Program-made: the position numbers and the translations under genes
In this document: positions 26,200-33,543 of the stretch, one piece after another
Layout: the number at the start of each line of letters is the position of its first letter
Numbering within the stretch: position 1 is the first letter of the stretch
The notes under the pieces: generated by a model
Seen by the model: only the letters and a program-made list of their open reading frames with translations
Database searches by the model: none
Told to the model about the DNA's origin: nothing
Assembly (NCBI GenBank): GCA_938020445.1
Contig: CALIIC010000004.1
Coordinates: forward strand, 1-53,334
Source: an uncultured Flavobacteriaceae bacterium
GTDB taxonomy: Bacteria; Bacteroidota; Bacteroidia; Flavobacteriales; Flavobacteriaceae
DNA: 53,334 nt
Direction: 5' to 3'

Positions 26200-26258
26200 A
26201 TCTTTTTTTGGATTATTTCCATAATTAGGAATAATTCCATATTTTTGGATTAATTACA
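26186..26258. promoter_or_regulatory. Tandem operator array for the S24 repressor
   Basis: Two identical 13-mers TGGATTATTTCCA occur at 26186-26198 and 26209-26221. A variant AGGAATAATTCCA at 26227-26239 contains the perfect palindrome GGAATAATTCC, and TGGATTAATTACA at 26246-26258 has two mismatches to the first copy. Start-to-start spacing is 23, 18 and 19 bases. The consensus TGGAwTAwTTCCA is an imperfect dyad, as expected for a dimeric repressor. Confidence 0.75.
26240..26247 (+). promoter_or_regulatory. -7 element for the radical-SAM operon
   Basis: TATTTTTG matches TAnnTTTG and lies between operator copies 3 and 4, 20 bases before the ATG at 26267. No TTG is found at 17-21 bases upstream (a TTC is), so it may be a weak promoter. 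Confidence 0.45.
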
Positions 26259-26266
26259 ACAACGCT

Positions 26267-27529
26267 ATGTCTTTTGAACGGGTTAGGGAAAAATTGAACA
26301 TCTTGGCGGATGCCGCCAAATACGATGTGTCTTGTTCTAGCAGTGGTAGCAACCGTACCAATAAGAACAAAGGCCTGGGCAACAGTACCGGTATGGGTAT
26401 CTGCCATAGCTATGCCGAGGACGGGCGCTGTATTTCCCTTTTAAAGATATTGCTGACCAACCATTGTATTTTTGATTGTGCGTATTGTGTAACCAGAAAA
26501 AGCAATGATATTCAAAGAGCGGCCTTCAAAATTCAAGAAGTCGTAGACCTGACCATTAACTTTTATCGCCGCAATTATATCGAAGGACTGTTTTTGAGTT
26601 CGGGTATTTTTAAAGATGCCGATTACACGATGGAGCGTTTGGTTTCGGTGGCCAAAAAATTGCGCTTGGAAGAAAACTTCAATGGGTATATTCATTTAAA
26701 ATCTATTCCAGGTGCAAGCGATGAACTAATGTATGAGGCCGGACTCTATGCGGACAGGCTATCCGTAAATATTGAAATCCCCACGGTTTCCGGCCTTAAA
26801 TTACTTGCTCCCGATAAAAAGCATGAAGATTTCACGAAACCCATGAAAAAGGTAAAAGAAGAAATTCTGCGCTACCGTTCTGAAAAGAAACTGATTAAAA
26901 ACACTCCGGTCTATGCTCCGGCCGGACAAAGTACCCAAATGATTATCGGAGCCACAGGAGAGTCCGATAAGGATATTATGTATTCTGCCACGCATTATTA
27001 CAGTACATATCGTATGAAGCGGGTGTATTATTCAGGATACATACCAGTAGCCGAAGACAGCCGCTTACCAGTCATAGGTTCACAGGTGCCGATGTTACGG
27101 GAGAATCGGTTGTACCAGACCGATTGGCTGCTTCGGTTTTATGGTTTTGACATTCGGGAAATTTTGAACAAGGACTATCCAAATTTAGATGCCGATATAG
27201 ACCCCAAACTAAGTTGGGCCCTTCGAAACATGCACCTATTTCCTATTGACATCAACAAAGCGGACAAACGTTTATTGGCCCGTATTCCAGGCATCGGAAT
27301 GCAATCCGTCAACCGTATTTTGAATGCACGCCGCTATCGCAGATTAAACTGGGAGCATCTAAAGAAAATGGGAGTGGCACTTAATAGAGCCAAATATTTT
27401 ATTACTTGCGACTCCCGTCATTGGCAGCAAAAAGATCTCGAACCCATGGCCATTAAGGGCCTCATATTGCAAAATTCCCAAGGGAAGTTTCGAAAAAACT
27501 ACAGTTCACAATTAAGTTTATTCAATTAG
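26267..27529 (+). CDS. Putative DNA modification/repair radical SAM protein (TIGR03916 type)
   Basis: 420 aa, the usual length for this family. The radical-SAM cluster is CIFDCAYC (Cys67, Cys71, Cys74; CxxxCxxC). An N-terminal segment (KYDVSCSSSGSNR and GICHSYAEDGRCISLLK) is conserved in the family. The C-terminus holds a helix-hairpin-helix DNA-binding unit (about 328-365, INKADKRLLARIPGIGMQSVNRIL), supporting action on DNA. Family knowledge: it is named for co-occurrence with a partner of TIGR03915 type that is sometimes linked to a uracil-DNA-glycosylase domain; the chemistry is unknown. It is followed after 2 bases by that partner here, and controlled by the divergent LexA-like repressor's operators. 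Confidence 0.9.
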   Translation: MSFERVREKLNILADAAKYDVSCSSSGSNRTNKNKGLGNSTGMGICHSYAEDGRCISLLKILLTNHCIFDCAYCVTRKSNDIQRAAFKIQEVVDLTINFYRRNYIEGLFLSSGIFKDADYTMERLVSVAKKLRLEENFNGYIHLKSIPGASDELMYEAGLYADRLSVNIEIPTVSGLKLLAPDKKHEDFTKPMKKVKEEILRYRSEKKLIKNTPVYAPAGQSTQMIIGATGESDKDIMYSATHYYSTYRMKRVYYSGYIPVAEDSRLPVIGSQVPMLRENRLYQTDWLLRFYGFDIREILNKDYPNLDADIDPKLSWALRNMHLFPIDINKADKRLLARIPGIGMQSVNRILNARRYRRLNWEHLKKMGVALNRAKYFITCDSRHWQQKDLEPMAIKGLILQNSQGKFRKNYSSQLSLFN

Positions 27530-27531
27530 GT

Positions 27532-28308
27532 ATGGAAACAGCTAAAATTTTAATCTACGACGGAAGTTTTAATGGCTTTTTAACAACGGTTTTCAAAGCT
27601 TTTGAAGAGAAATTCCCTATTTCGGACATCCAAACCAATGGGGTATGTCAGAACGGACTTTTTTCCGAAACTGAAACAGTATTCACGCAGATGGATAAGG
27701 CAAAACGCGTTTGGAACGGTATTCAATCAAAAAGTAATGCGGCCATAAAAAACGTCTACTTCGCATATTTAAGCGGACAAAAAGGTATTGAATTGGTCCT
27801 GTACCGGTACATCAGAAAATTGTTTTCGAAAGCCGGGCCAAAGACCACCGACTTCTCCGATGAATTGATTTTAAAAATTAGTCAATTGGCCAATAGCGTG
27901 CGGCGTGAAAAACATCGCATGGAAGCTTTTGTTCGTTTCCAACGCACCCAAGACGGAATCTATTTTGCCAATATCGAACCCGACTTTGATGTATTGCCGC
28001 TTATTTCCAAACACTTTCGTTCCCGATATGCCGATCAAGAATGGATTATCTATGATGTAAAGCGCAAATACGGCTTGCATTACAATCTCGAGTCAGTTGA
28101 AATCATTTCATTAGACCTTAAAGAGGTGTATGCGAACAGCATGCTAAAAAAAGACATTTTTGCGGGGAATGAATATGCCTATCAAGAGTTGTGGAACGAC
28201 TATTTTAAAAGTACCAATATCAAATCGCGCATCAACCCTAAGCTGCATGCCCAACACGTACCAAAACGATACTGGAAGTATCTGTCCGAAAAGAAACAGG
28301 CCGTGTAA
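27532..28308 (+). CDS. DNA metabolism partner protein of the radical SAM enzyme (TIGR03915/DUF4130 type)
   Basis: 258 aa. It begins MetAKILIYDGSFNGFLTTVFKAF (YDGSFxGFLxxVF is the family opening), contains VRREKHRMEAFVRFQ in the middle and ends with ARNRPKLHAQHVPKRYWKYLSEK-type residues (HVPKRYWKYL). It is the constant companion of the radical-SAM gene; in other bacteria a related domain is fused to a uracil-DNA glycosylase-like domain. There is no catalytic motif I can assign. The stop-start gap to the radical-SAM gene is only 2 bases, so both are made from one message. It may bind the lesion or deliver DNA. Confidence 0.88.
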   Translation: METAKILIYDGSFNGFLTTVFKAFEEKFPISDIQTNGVCQNGLFSETETVFTQMDKAKRVWNGIQSKSNAAIKNVYFAYLSGQKGIELVLYRYIRKLFSKAGPKTTDFSDELILKISQLANSVRREKHRMEAFVRFQRTQDGIYFANIEPDFDVLPLISKHFRSRYADQEWIIYDVKRKYGLHYNLESVEIISLDLKEVYANSMLKKDIFAGNEYAYQELWNDYFKSTNIKSRINPKLHAQHVPKRYWKYLSEKKQAV

Positions 28309-28309
28309 T

Positions 28310-29221
28310 TTATGGGCGCTGGTAAGAAATTATTTTCCGATAGAAGTCTTCACGCATTTTCGCTGCATCGAAATCTTTGTAATAGTAAATTGTTCTGTTA
28401 CCATTGTCTTTTGAAGTGGTAATGGGCACCTCCTCAGCCCAACTGGGGTTTAGTACGGCATCAATAATGGTCAAGTCCCAAATCGTACGACTGGAGCGCC
28501 CTCCATCAATATGATCATCCCATACTTTTAACAGATAGGCCCCTAGAAAGTGGTCTTTGAGCTTTGCACGGGTTTCATCATAGGTAAACTGCATTTTTGA
28601 AGCTACATTTACCGGCATGATATGCATTTCAACTTCCGAAAACAGCAAATGATTTATTGCATACTGGTCCATCGCGCAATTAAAGTCATTTTTTAAAAGT
28701 ATGCCTTCCTCAAAATCATACGTACTACCAAGCCAATACAACTCTAAGTGCTCAGCAATAGCGGGTTGAATGAAGACTGCGGAAGCAACATTTGTTAAGG
28801 CGCCTAGGGCTATTACCGTCAACTTCCCCCCTTCCTTCAAGGCTTCTACCTGTTTTATGATTTCATAAGCAGCGGCCGAATGTTGCGCTCGATCTCCCCA
28901 ATCGAACATTCTGGCGGTTCCCCCTTTAAAGGTAGGGATTGAAATGTTCATCATCCCCAGCAGGTAAGCGTTTAAACGATAACTGTCTTCCATAGTACTT
29001 GGGGTAGACCAGTGTGCCGTCTGCCATTGCGTTGCATTCAAAGCGACAACCTCGATGCCGGGCTCCATCAAAATTCTTGCAAGTGCAAAACTATCGTCAA
29101 CTTCGTTGGCCGTATCGGCATCTAGAAGCACCTTGGTTTTTTCCTGTGTCCACGCAATCTGTACCCCTAAGAATACAAAAAGGAATACACTTTTAACTAG
29201 ATTTTGAGTTTGTATTTTCAT
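28310..29221 (-). CDS. Exported inosine-uridine-preferring nucleoside hydrolase family protein
   Basis: 303 aa from the ATG at 29221, which opens a signal peptide (MKIQTQNLVKSVFLFVFLGVQIAWTQ); another ATG at 29236 is possible. The Ca2+-binding aspartate signature DADTANEVDD follows directly after the signal (classic form DxDxxxxxDD), and ALGALTNVASA and the C-terminal acidic residue DHIDGGR-type loop match the family. It cleaves the N-glycosidic bond of ribonucleosides or, in some members, related glycosides. Periplasmic location suggests nucleoside scavenging. It lies 19 bases after the SH3-like protein gene on the same strand. Confidence 0.9.
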   Translation of the reverse strand: MKIQTQNLVKSVFLFVFLGVQIAWTQEKTKVLLDADTANEVDDSFALARILMEPGIEVVALNATQWQTAHWSTPSTMEDSYRLNAYLLGMMNISIPTFKGGTARMFDWGDRAQHSAAAYEIIKQVEALKEGGKLTVIALGALTNVASAVFIQPAIAEHLELYWLGSTYDFEEGILLKNDFNCAMDQYAINHLLFSEVEMHIMPVNVASKMQFTYDETRAKLKDHFLGAYLLKVWDDHIDGGRSSRTIWDLTIIDAVLNPSWAEEVPITTSKDNGNRTIYYYKDFDAAKMREDFYRKIISYQRP

Positions 29222-29240
29222 GATGAAAAGATTCATTCTT

Positions 29241-29768
29241 TTACTTCGTTCGTTCGCCAACAAATTGATCTCCTTGACTTTTAAAAAGTACATTGAAGGT
29301 CGTTAGGCTTCCATAAATACGGGTCAGGTATTGCTGTAAATCAACTTTTTCCTGATCGTCAAGGTTTTTGCTAGCGTTTATTTTTTGCTCCATCACCCGA
29401 ATTCGATCTCGGACCATAACGATTTTATGGAAAAAAGTGTCGATAGGAATTTCTTTGCTGGATAAATTACCGTCGCCTGGTGTCAAAACCAAATTACCTC
29501 CCTTCCATTTATCGGCAATTGGTATCAGTGAACTTGCGTCGCTCCAACGCCTTAAAATTGAAATCAACGATTGTTCCACTTCCGAAAAACTGATGGTATC
29601 TACTTCATCATCTACGGCCTCAATTACCTCAAAATCACTATCCAACTCAATGGTTTCGAGTCCGTTTTCCATAAAAGTGACCCAGTAGTGTTTTGATGTT
29701 ACATTGGTAACGACTCCTTTTCCAAACTCTGTGTGTTCTATTCTTGAACCGATTCCTAATAATTGCAT
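29241..29768 (-). CDS. Conserved small protein with N-terminal SH3/Tudor-like fold, unknown function
   Basis: 175 aa. Residues 1-50 (LGIGSRIEHTEFGKGVVTNVTSKHYWVTFMENGLETIELD) have the pattern of SH3/Tudor-like barrels found at the C-terminus of UvrD-type helicases and CarD-like proteins (GxRVxHxxFGxGxV). Residues about 60-175 are helical and charged, with no known motif. I do not recognise the full-length family. It is probably cytoplasmic. It is divergent from uvrA with about 120 bases between them, and the -7 box TATCTTTG on its strand lies at 29820-29827 although the -33 element is unclear. Confidence 0.75.
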   Translation of the reverse strand: MQLLGIGSRIEHTEFGKGVVTNVTSKHYWVTFMENGLETIELDSDFEVIEAVDDEVDTISFSEVEQSLISILRRWSDASSLIPIADKWKGGNLVLTPGDGNLSSKEIPIDTFFHKIVMVRDRIRVMEQKINASKNLDDQEKVDLQQYLTRIYGSLTTFNVLFKSQGDQFVGERTK

Positions 29769-29888
29769 AAACTTGATTTTTAATTCTCGCTACTAATTTA
29801 AAAGTAAGCCCGCAATTAACAAAGATATAAGTCGACTTCATTTATTTTTTACTCCTCAAAATCGTACCTTCGCCACTTTGCTTAAAAA

Positions 29889-32717
29889 ATGATCGACTAC
29901 GAAGAAAACATTGAGGTAAAGGGCGCGCGCGTCCATAATTTAAAGAATATTGATGTTACCATTCCAAGGGAAAAATTGGTGGTCATTACGGGACTTTCGG
30001 GAAGTGGTAAATCGTCATTGGCGTTTGACACCATTTACGCCGAGGGGCAGCGGCGTTATATCGAAACTTTTTCGGCCTATGCAAGGCAATTCTTGGGCGG
30101 CATGGAACGCCCGGATGTTGATAAAATAGATGGTCTATCACCCGTAATAGCCATAGAGCAAAAGACCACTTCAAAGTCACCCCGTTCCACCGTTGGTACC
30201 ATTACCGAAATCTATGACTTTCTTCGCCTGCTATTTGCCCGCGCCGGAGATGCCTATAGTTATAATACAGGTGAGAAAATGGTCAGCTACAGCGATGCAC
30301 AAATAAAGCAGTTGATCGTTGAATCGTATCAAGGAAAAAAAATCAATGTGCTCGCTCCGGTAATCAAGTCCAGGAAAGGGCATTATCGAGAGCTTTTTGA
30401 ACAGATTGCAAAACAAGGTTTTGTAAAGGTACGTGTAGATGGAGAAGTCTTGGATATTACCAAGGGAATGAAAGTAGATCGTTACAAGACCCACGATATT
30501 GAAATCGTTATCGACCGTTTGAAAGTTTCTACCTCGGATGATTTGGACAAACGACTTACAGAGACCATTAACACGGCGATGTATAGCGGAGATAATGTCT
30601 TAATGATTTTGGAAGAAGGCGAAACAGTCCCGCGTTATTTTAGTAGAGACCTTATGTGTCCCAGTACCGGAATCTCATACCCCGCTCCAGAACCAAATAC
30701 GTTTTCTTTCAACTCGCCAAAGGGTATGTGTCCCAAATGCAATGGGCTGGGTCATGTGTATGAAGTAAATGAGTCCAAGATTTTTCCCAATAAAAAGCTT
30801 TCGATTAAAGGAGGTGGAATTGCACCGCTTGGGGAGTACAAAAAATCATGGGCCTTTAAACAAATTGAAACAATTGCACAGCGTTACCAATTTGAGCTTA
30901 CCGATCCTATTGAAAAAGTACCTGAAGCTGCTTTGGAAGTACTTCTAAAAGGTGGTCAAGAGGTATTTGAAGTAGATTCCAAGACTTTGGGGGTAAAACG
31001 CAGTTACAAAATAGATTACGAGGGCATTTCGAACTTCATTACCAACCAGTTTGAACAGGCAGAATCCACTTCAATTAAAAGATGGGCCAAAGAATATATG
31101 GATCGTATTGTTTGTCCAAGTTGTGAAGGTTCCCGACTTCGTAAAGAGTCTCTTAATTTCAAAATTGGAGAAAAAAATATAGCGGAACTTGCACATATGG
31201 ATATTGCCGATTTGGCTGAGTTTTTCAGCGATTTGGAGCAAACCCTAAAAGGCAATCAGTTTAAAATTGCTTCGGAAATCATAAAAGAAATTCGTACTAG
31301 GATTCTTTTTCTTCTTGATGTAGGACTGGATTATCTTTCTTTAAATCGCAGCTCCAAATCATTGTCTGGAGGCGAAGCACAACGCATTCGCCTGGCTACC
31401 CAAATAGGTTCGCAGCTGGTGGGCGTACTGTATATTCTTGATGAACCGAGTATCGGATTGCACCAACGCGATAACGACCGATTGATCAAATCGCTCGAAT
31501 CGCTTAGGGATATTGGAAATTCCGTCATCGTTGTAGAGCATGACAGGGATATGATAGAACGGGCCGATCATGTAATCGATATTGGGCCAAAAGCTGGCCG
31601 TCATGGAGGAGAAATCATTTCAGAAGGAAGTCCGGACAGTCTTAAAACGCACCATACATTAACTGCCGATTATATCACTGGGGTTAAACAAATTGAGGTG
31701 CCCAAAAAACGACGCCCGGGCAATGGAAAAAAAATCACCCTTTCAGGATGTACCGGAAACAACCTAAAAAATGTTTCGGTAGATTTCCCGTTGGGTCAAA
31801 TGATTGGGGTTACAGGTGTCTCGGGCAGTGGTAAATCTACTTTGGTCAATGAGACCCTCTACCCTATTATGAATGCCCATTATTTCAACGGGGTTAAAAA
31901 ACCAATGCCCTATAAAAAAATAAAGGGCCTCGAACATATTGATAAGGTTATAGACATCAACCAATCCCCTATTGGTCGTACACCACGTTCAAATCCGGCT
32001 ACCTATACAGGTGTTTTTAGTGAAATTCGCAGCCTTTTCACCAAAACCCAAGAGGCTTCCATTCGTGGGTATAAGCCAGGGAGGTTCAGTTTTAATGTGA
32101 AAGGAGGTAGGTGTGAAACCTGCCAAGGCGGTGGATTGCGCGTCATTGAAATGAATTTTTTGCCCGATGTATATGTCGAATGTGAAACTTGTTACGGGAA
32201 GCGTTTCAACCGGGAAACCCTAGAAATTCGTTACAAAGGAAAGTCGATTGCAGATGTGCTTGAAATGACCATCAATGAAGCCGTTTCCTTTTTTGAAAAC
32301 ATCCCGAAAATTCATCGCAAGTTAAAAACCATTCAAGACGTAGGCTTGGGGTATATTTCGCTGGGACAACAGTCAACCACGCTTTCAGGAGGCGAAGCAC
32401 AACGAATTAAACTTGCCACAGAACTATCGAAAAGAGATACTGGCAATACTTTTTATATCTTGGACGAACCCACAACGGGGCTTCATTTTGAAGATATTCG
32501 TGTTTTAATGGAAGTTTTGAACAGATTAGTAGACAAAGGAAACACGATCTTAGTTATAGAACATAATATGGACGTGATTAAAATGGTCGATTATATTATT
32601 GATATCGGATATGAAGGAGGTCGTGGGGGCGGCATGGTTGTTGCAAAAGGAATTCCCGAAGTTGTAGCCAAAGATAAAAAGAGTTACACTGCAAAATTTT
32701 TAAAAAGAGAATTGTAG
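29889..32717 (+). CDS. uvrA: Excinuclease ABC subunit A
   Basis: 942 aa. Two ABC ATPase halves are evident: Walker A GLSGSGKSSLAFDT (about 34-47) and GVSGSGKSTLVNET (second half, about 640), and two ABC signatures LSGGEAQRIRLA and LSGGEAQRIKLA. Zinc-binding CxxC modules are CPKCNGLGHV and CETCQGGG...CETCYG. The UvrA recognises helix-distorting lesions and loads UvrB. It is canonical; nothing is missing. No S24-type operator (TGGATTATTTCCA) was seen in its short upstream region, so it does not appear to be in the same regulon. Confidence 0.99.
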   Translation: MIDYEENIEVKGARVHNLKNIDVTIPREKLVVITGLSGSGKSSLAFDTIYAEGQRRYIETFSAYARQFLGGMERPDVDKIDGLSPVIAIEQKTTSKSPRSTVGTITEIYDFLRLLFARAGDAYSYNTGEKMVSYSDAQIKQLIVESYQGKKINVLAPVIKSRKGHYRELFEQIAKQGFVKVRVDGEVLDITKGMKVDRYKTHDIEIVIDRLKVSTSDDLDKRLTETINTAMYSGDNVLMILEEGETVPRYFSRDLMCPSTGISYPAPEPNTFSFNSPKGMCPKCNGLGHVYEVNESKIFPNKKLSIKGGGIAPLGEYKKSWAFKQIETIAQRYQFELTDPIEKVPEAALEVLLKGGQEVFEVDSKTLGVKRSYKIDYEGISNFITNQFEQAESTSIKRWAKEYMDRIVCPSCEGSRLRKESLNFKIGEKNIAELAHMDIADLAEFFSDLEQTLKGNQFKIASEIIKEIRTRILFLLDVGLDYLSLNRSSKSLSGGEAQRIRLATQIGSQLVGVLYILDEPSIGLHQRDNDRLIKSLESLRDIGNSVIVVEHDRDMIERADHVIDIGPKAGRHGGEIISEGSPDSLKTHHTLTADYITGVKQIEVPKKRRPGNGKKITLSGCTGNNLKNVSVDFPLGQMIGVTGVSGSGKSTLVNETLYPIMNAHYFNGVKKPMPYKKIKGLEHIDKVIDINQSPIGRTPRSNPATYTGVFSEIRSLFTKTQEASIRGYKPGRFSFNVKGGRCETCQGGGLRVIEMNFLPDVYVECETCYGKRFNRETLEIRYKGKSIADVLEMTINEAVSFFENIPKIHRKLKTIQDVGLGYISLGQQSTTLSGGEAQRIKLATELSKRDTGNTFYILDEPTTGLHFEDIRVLMEVLNRLVDKGNTILVIEHNMDVIKMVDYIIDIGYEGGRGGGMVVAKGIPEVVAKDKKSYTAKFLKREL

Positions 32718-32843
32718 CGCAAGAAGCAACAAAACCCTTTGGAACTAGTTGACCTGGTGAATTAGGAGGGTTTAATTGTAAACATTGGAACTGATACATC
32801 TTGAATATCAAATAAATACTATTGAATTAATAATACGAATAGC

Positions 32844-33530
32844 ATGAGGAGTGAAAAACATCACAAAGGATGGAATGAAATGAAAACCAACGACTCTTGG
32901 GCCATTTTTAAAATTATGGGCGAATTCGTCAACGGTTTTGAACGTATGAGTACTATAGGCCCCTGTGTATCGATTTTCGGGTCGGCAAGAACCAAGGAAG
33001 ACGCTCCCTATTATCAGCTTGCGGTCGCTATAGCACAGAGCATTGCTGAAGCCGGTTACGGAGTTATTACGGGTGGTGGGCCCGGTATCATGGAAGCCGG
33101 TAATCGCGGAGCGAACTTGGCAGGAGGTACTTCGGTAGGCTTGAACATTGATCTTCCGTTTGAACAACATGACAACCCATATATTGACGGAGATAAAAGT
33201 CTCGATTTTGATTACTTTTTTGTTCGTAAAGTGATGTTCGTGAAGTATTCGCAAGGTTTTGTCGTCATGCCGGGTGGTTTTGGAACCTTGGATGAACTCT
33301 TTGAGGCCATTACCTTGATCCAAACAAACAAAATTGAAAAATTTCCAATCATATTGGTGGGCACTTCGTTTTGGTCGGGCCTAATGGATTGGGTTAAAAA
33401 TACGATGTTAACGGCTGGTACCATTAGCCCTGAAGATTTGGACCTAATTCATATAGTAGATACCAAAGAGGAGGTTGTCGAAATCATCGATGCTTTTTAC
33501 AAGGGACATATGTTAAGTCCAAATTTCTAA
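32844..33530 (+). CDS. LOG-family (TIGR00730) Rossmann-fold protein
   Basis: 228 aa. The LOG/lysine-decarboxylase-like motifs are intact: FGSARTKEDAPYYQLA, GGGPGIMEAGNRGA and PGGFGTLDELFEAITLIQ (catalytic PGGxGTxxE). The family releases free base from nucleoside 5'-monophosphates (cytokinin riboside 5'-monophosphate phosphoribohydrolase in plants; nucleotide monophosphate nucleosidase PpnN in E. coli is a longer relative). The reaction in this organism is assigned by family only. It is followed by the M1-like gene 13 bases later, probably one transcript. Confidence 0.92.
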   Translation: MRSEKHHKGWNEMKTNDSWAIFKIMGEFVNGFERMSTIGPCVSIFGSARTKEDAPYYQLAVAIAQSIAEAGYGVITGGGPGIMEAGNRGANLAGGTSVGLNIDLPFEQHDNPYIDGDKSLDFDYFFVRKVMFVKYSQGFVVMPGGFGTLDELFEAITLIQTNKIEKFPIILVGTSFWSGLMDWVKNTMLTAGTISPEDLDLIHIVDTKEEVVEIIDAFYKGHMLSPNF

Positions 33531-33543
33531 CAAATCCCCCCTT

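Noticed and set aside
32732..32773. AAACCCT...AGGGTTT inverted repeat after uvrA
   Set aside because: Loop of 28 bases and no T run after the right arm; too weak for a terminator.
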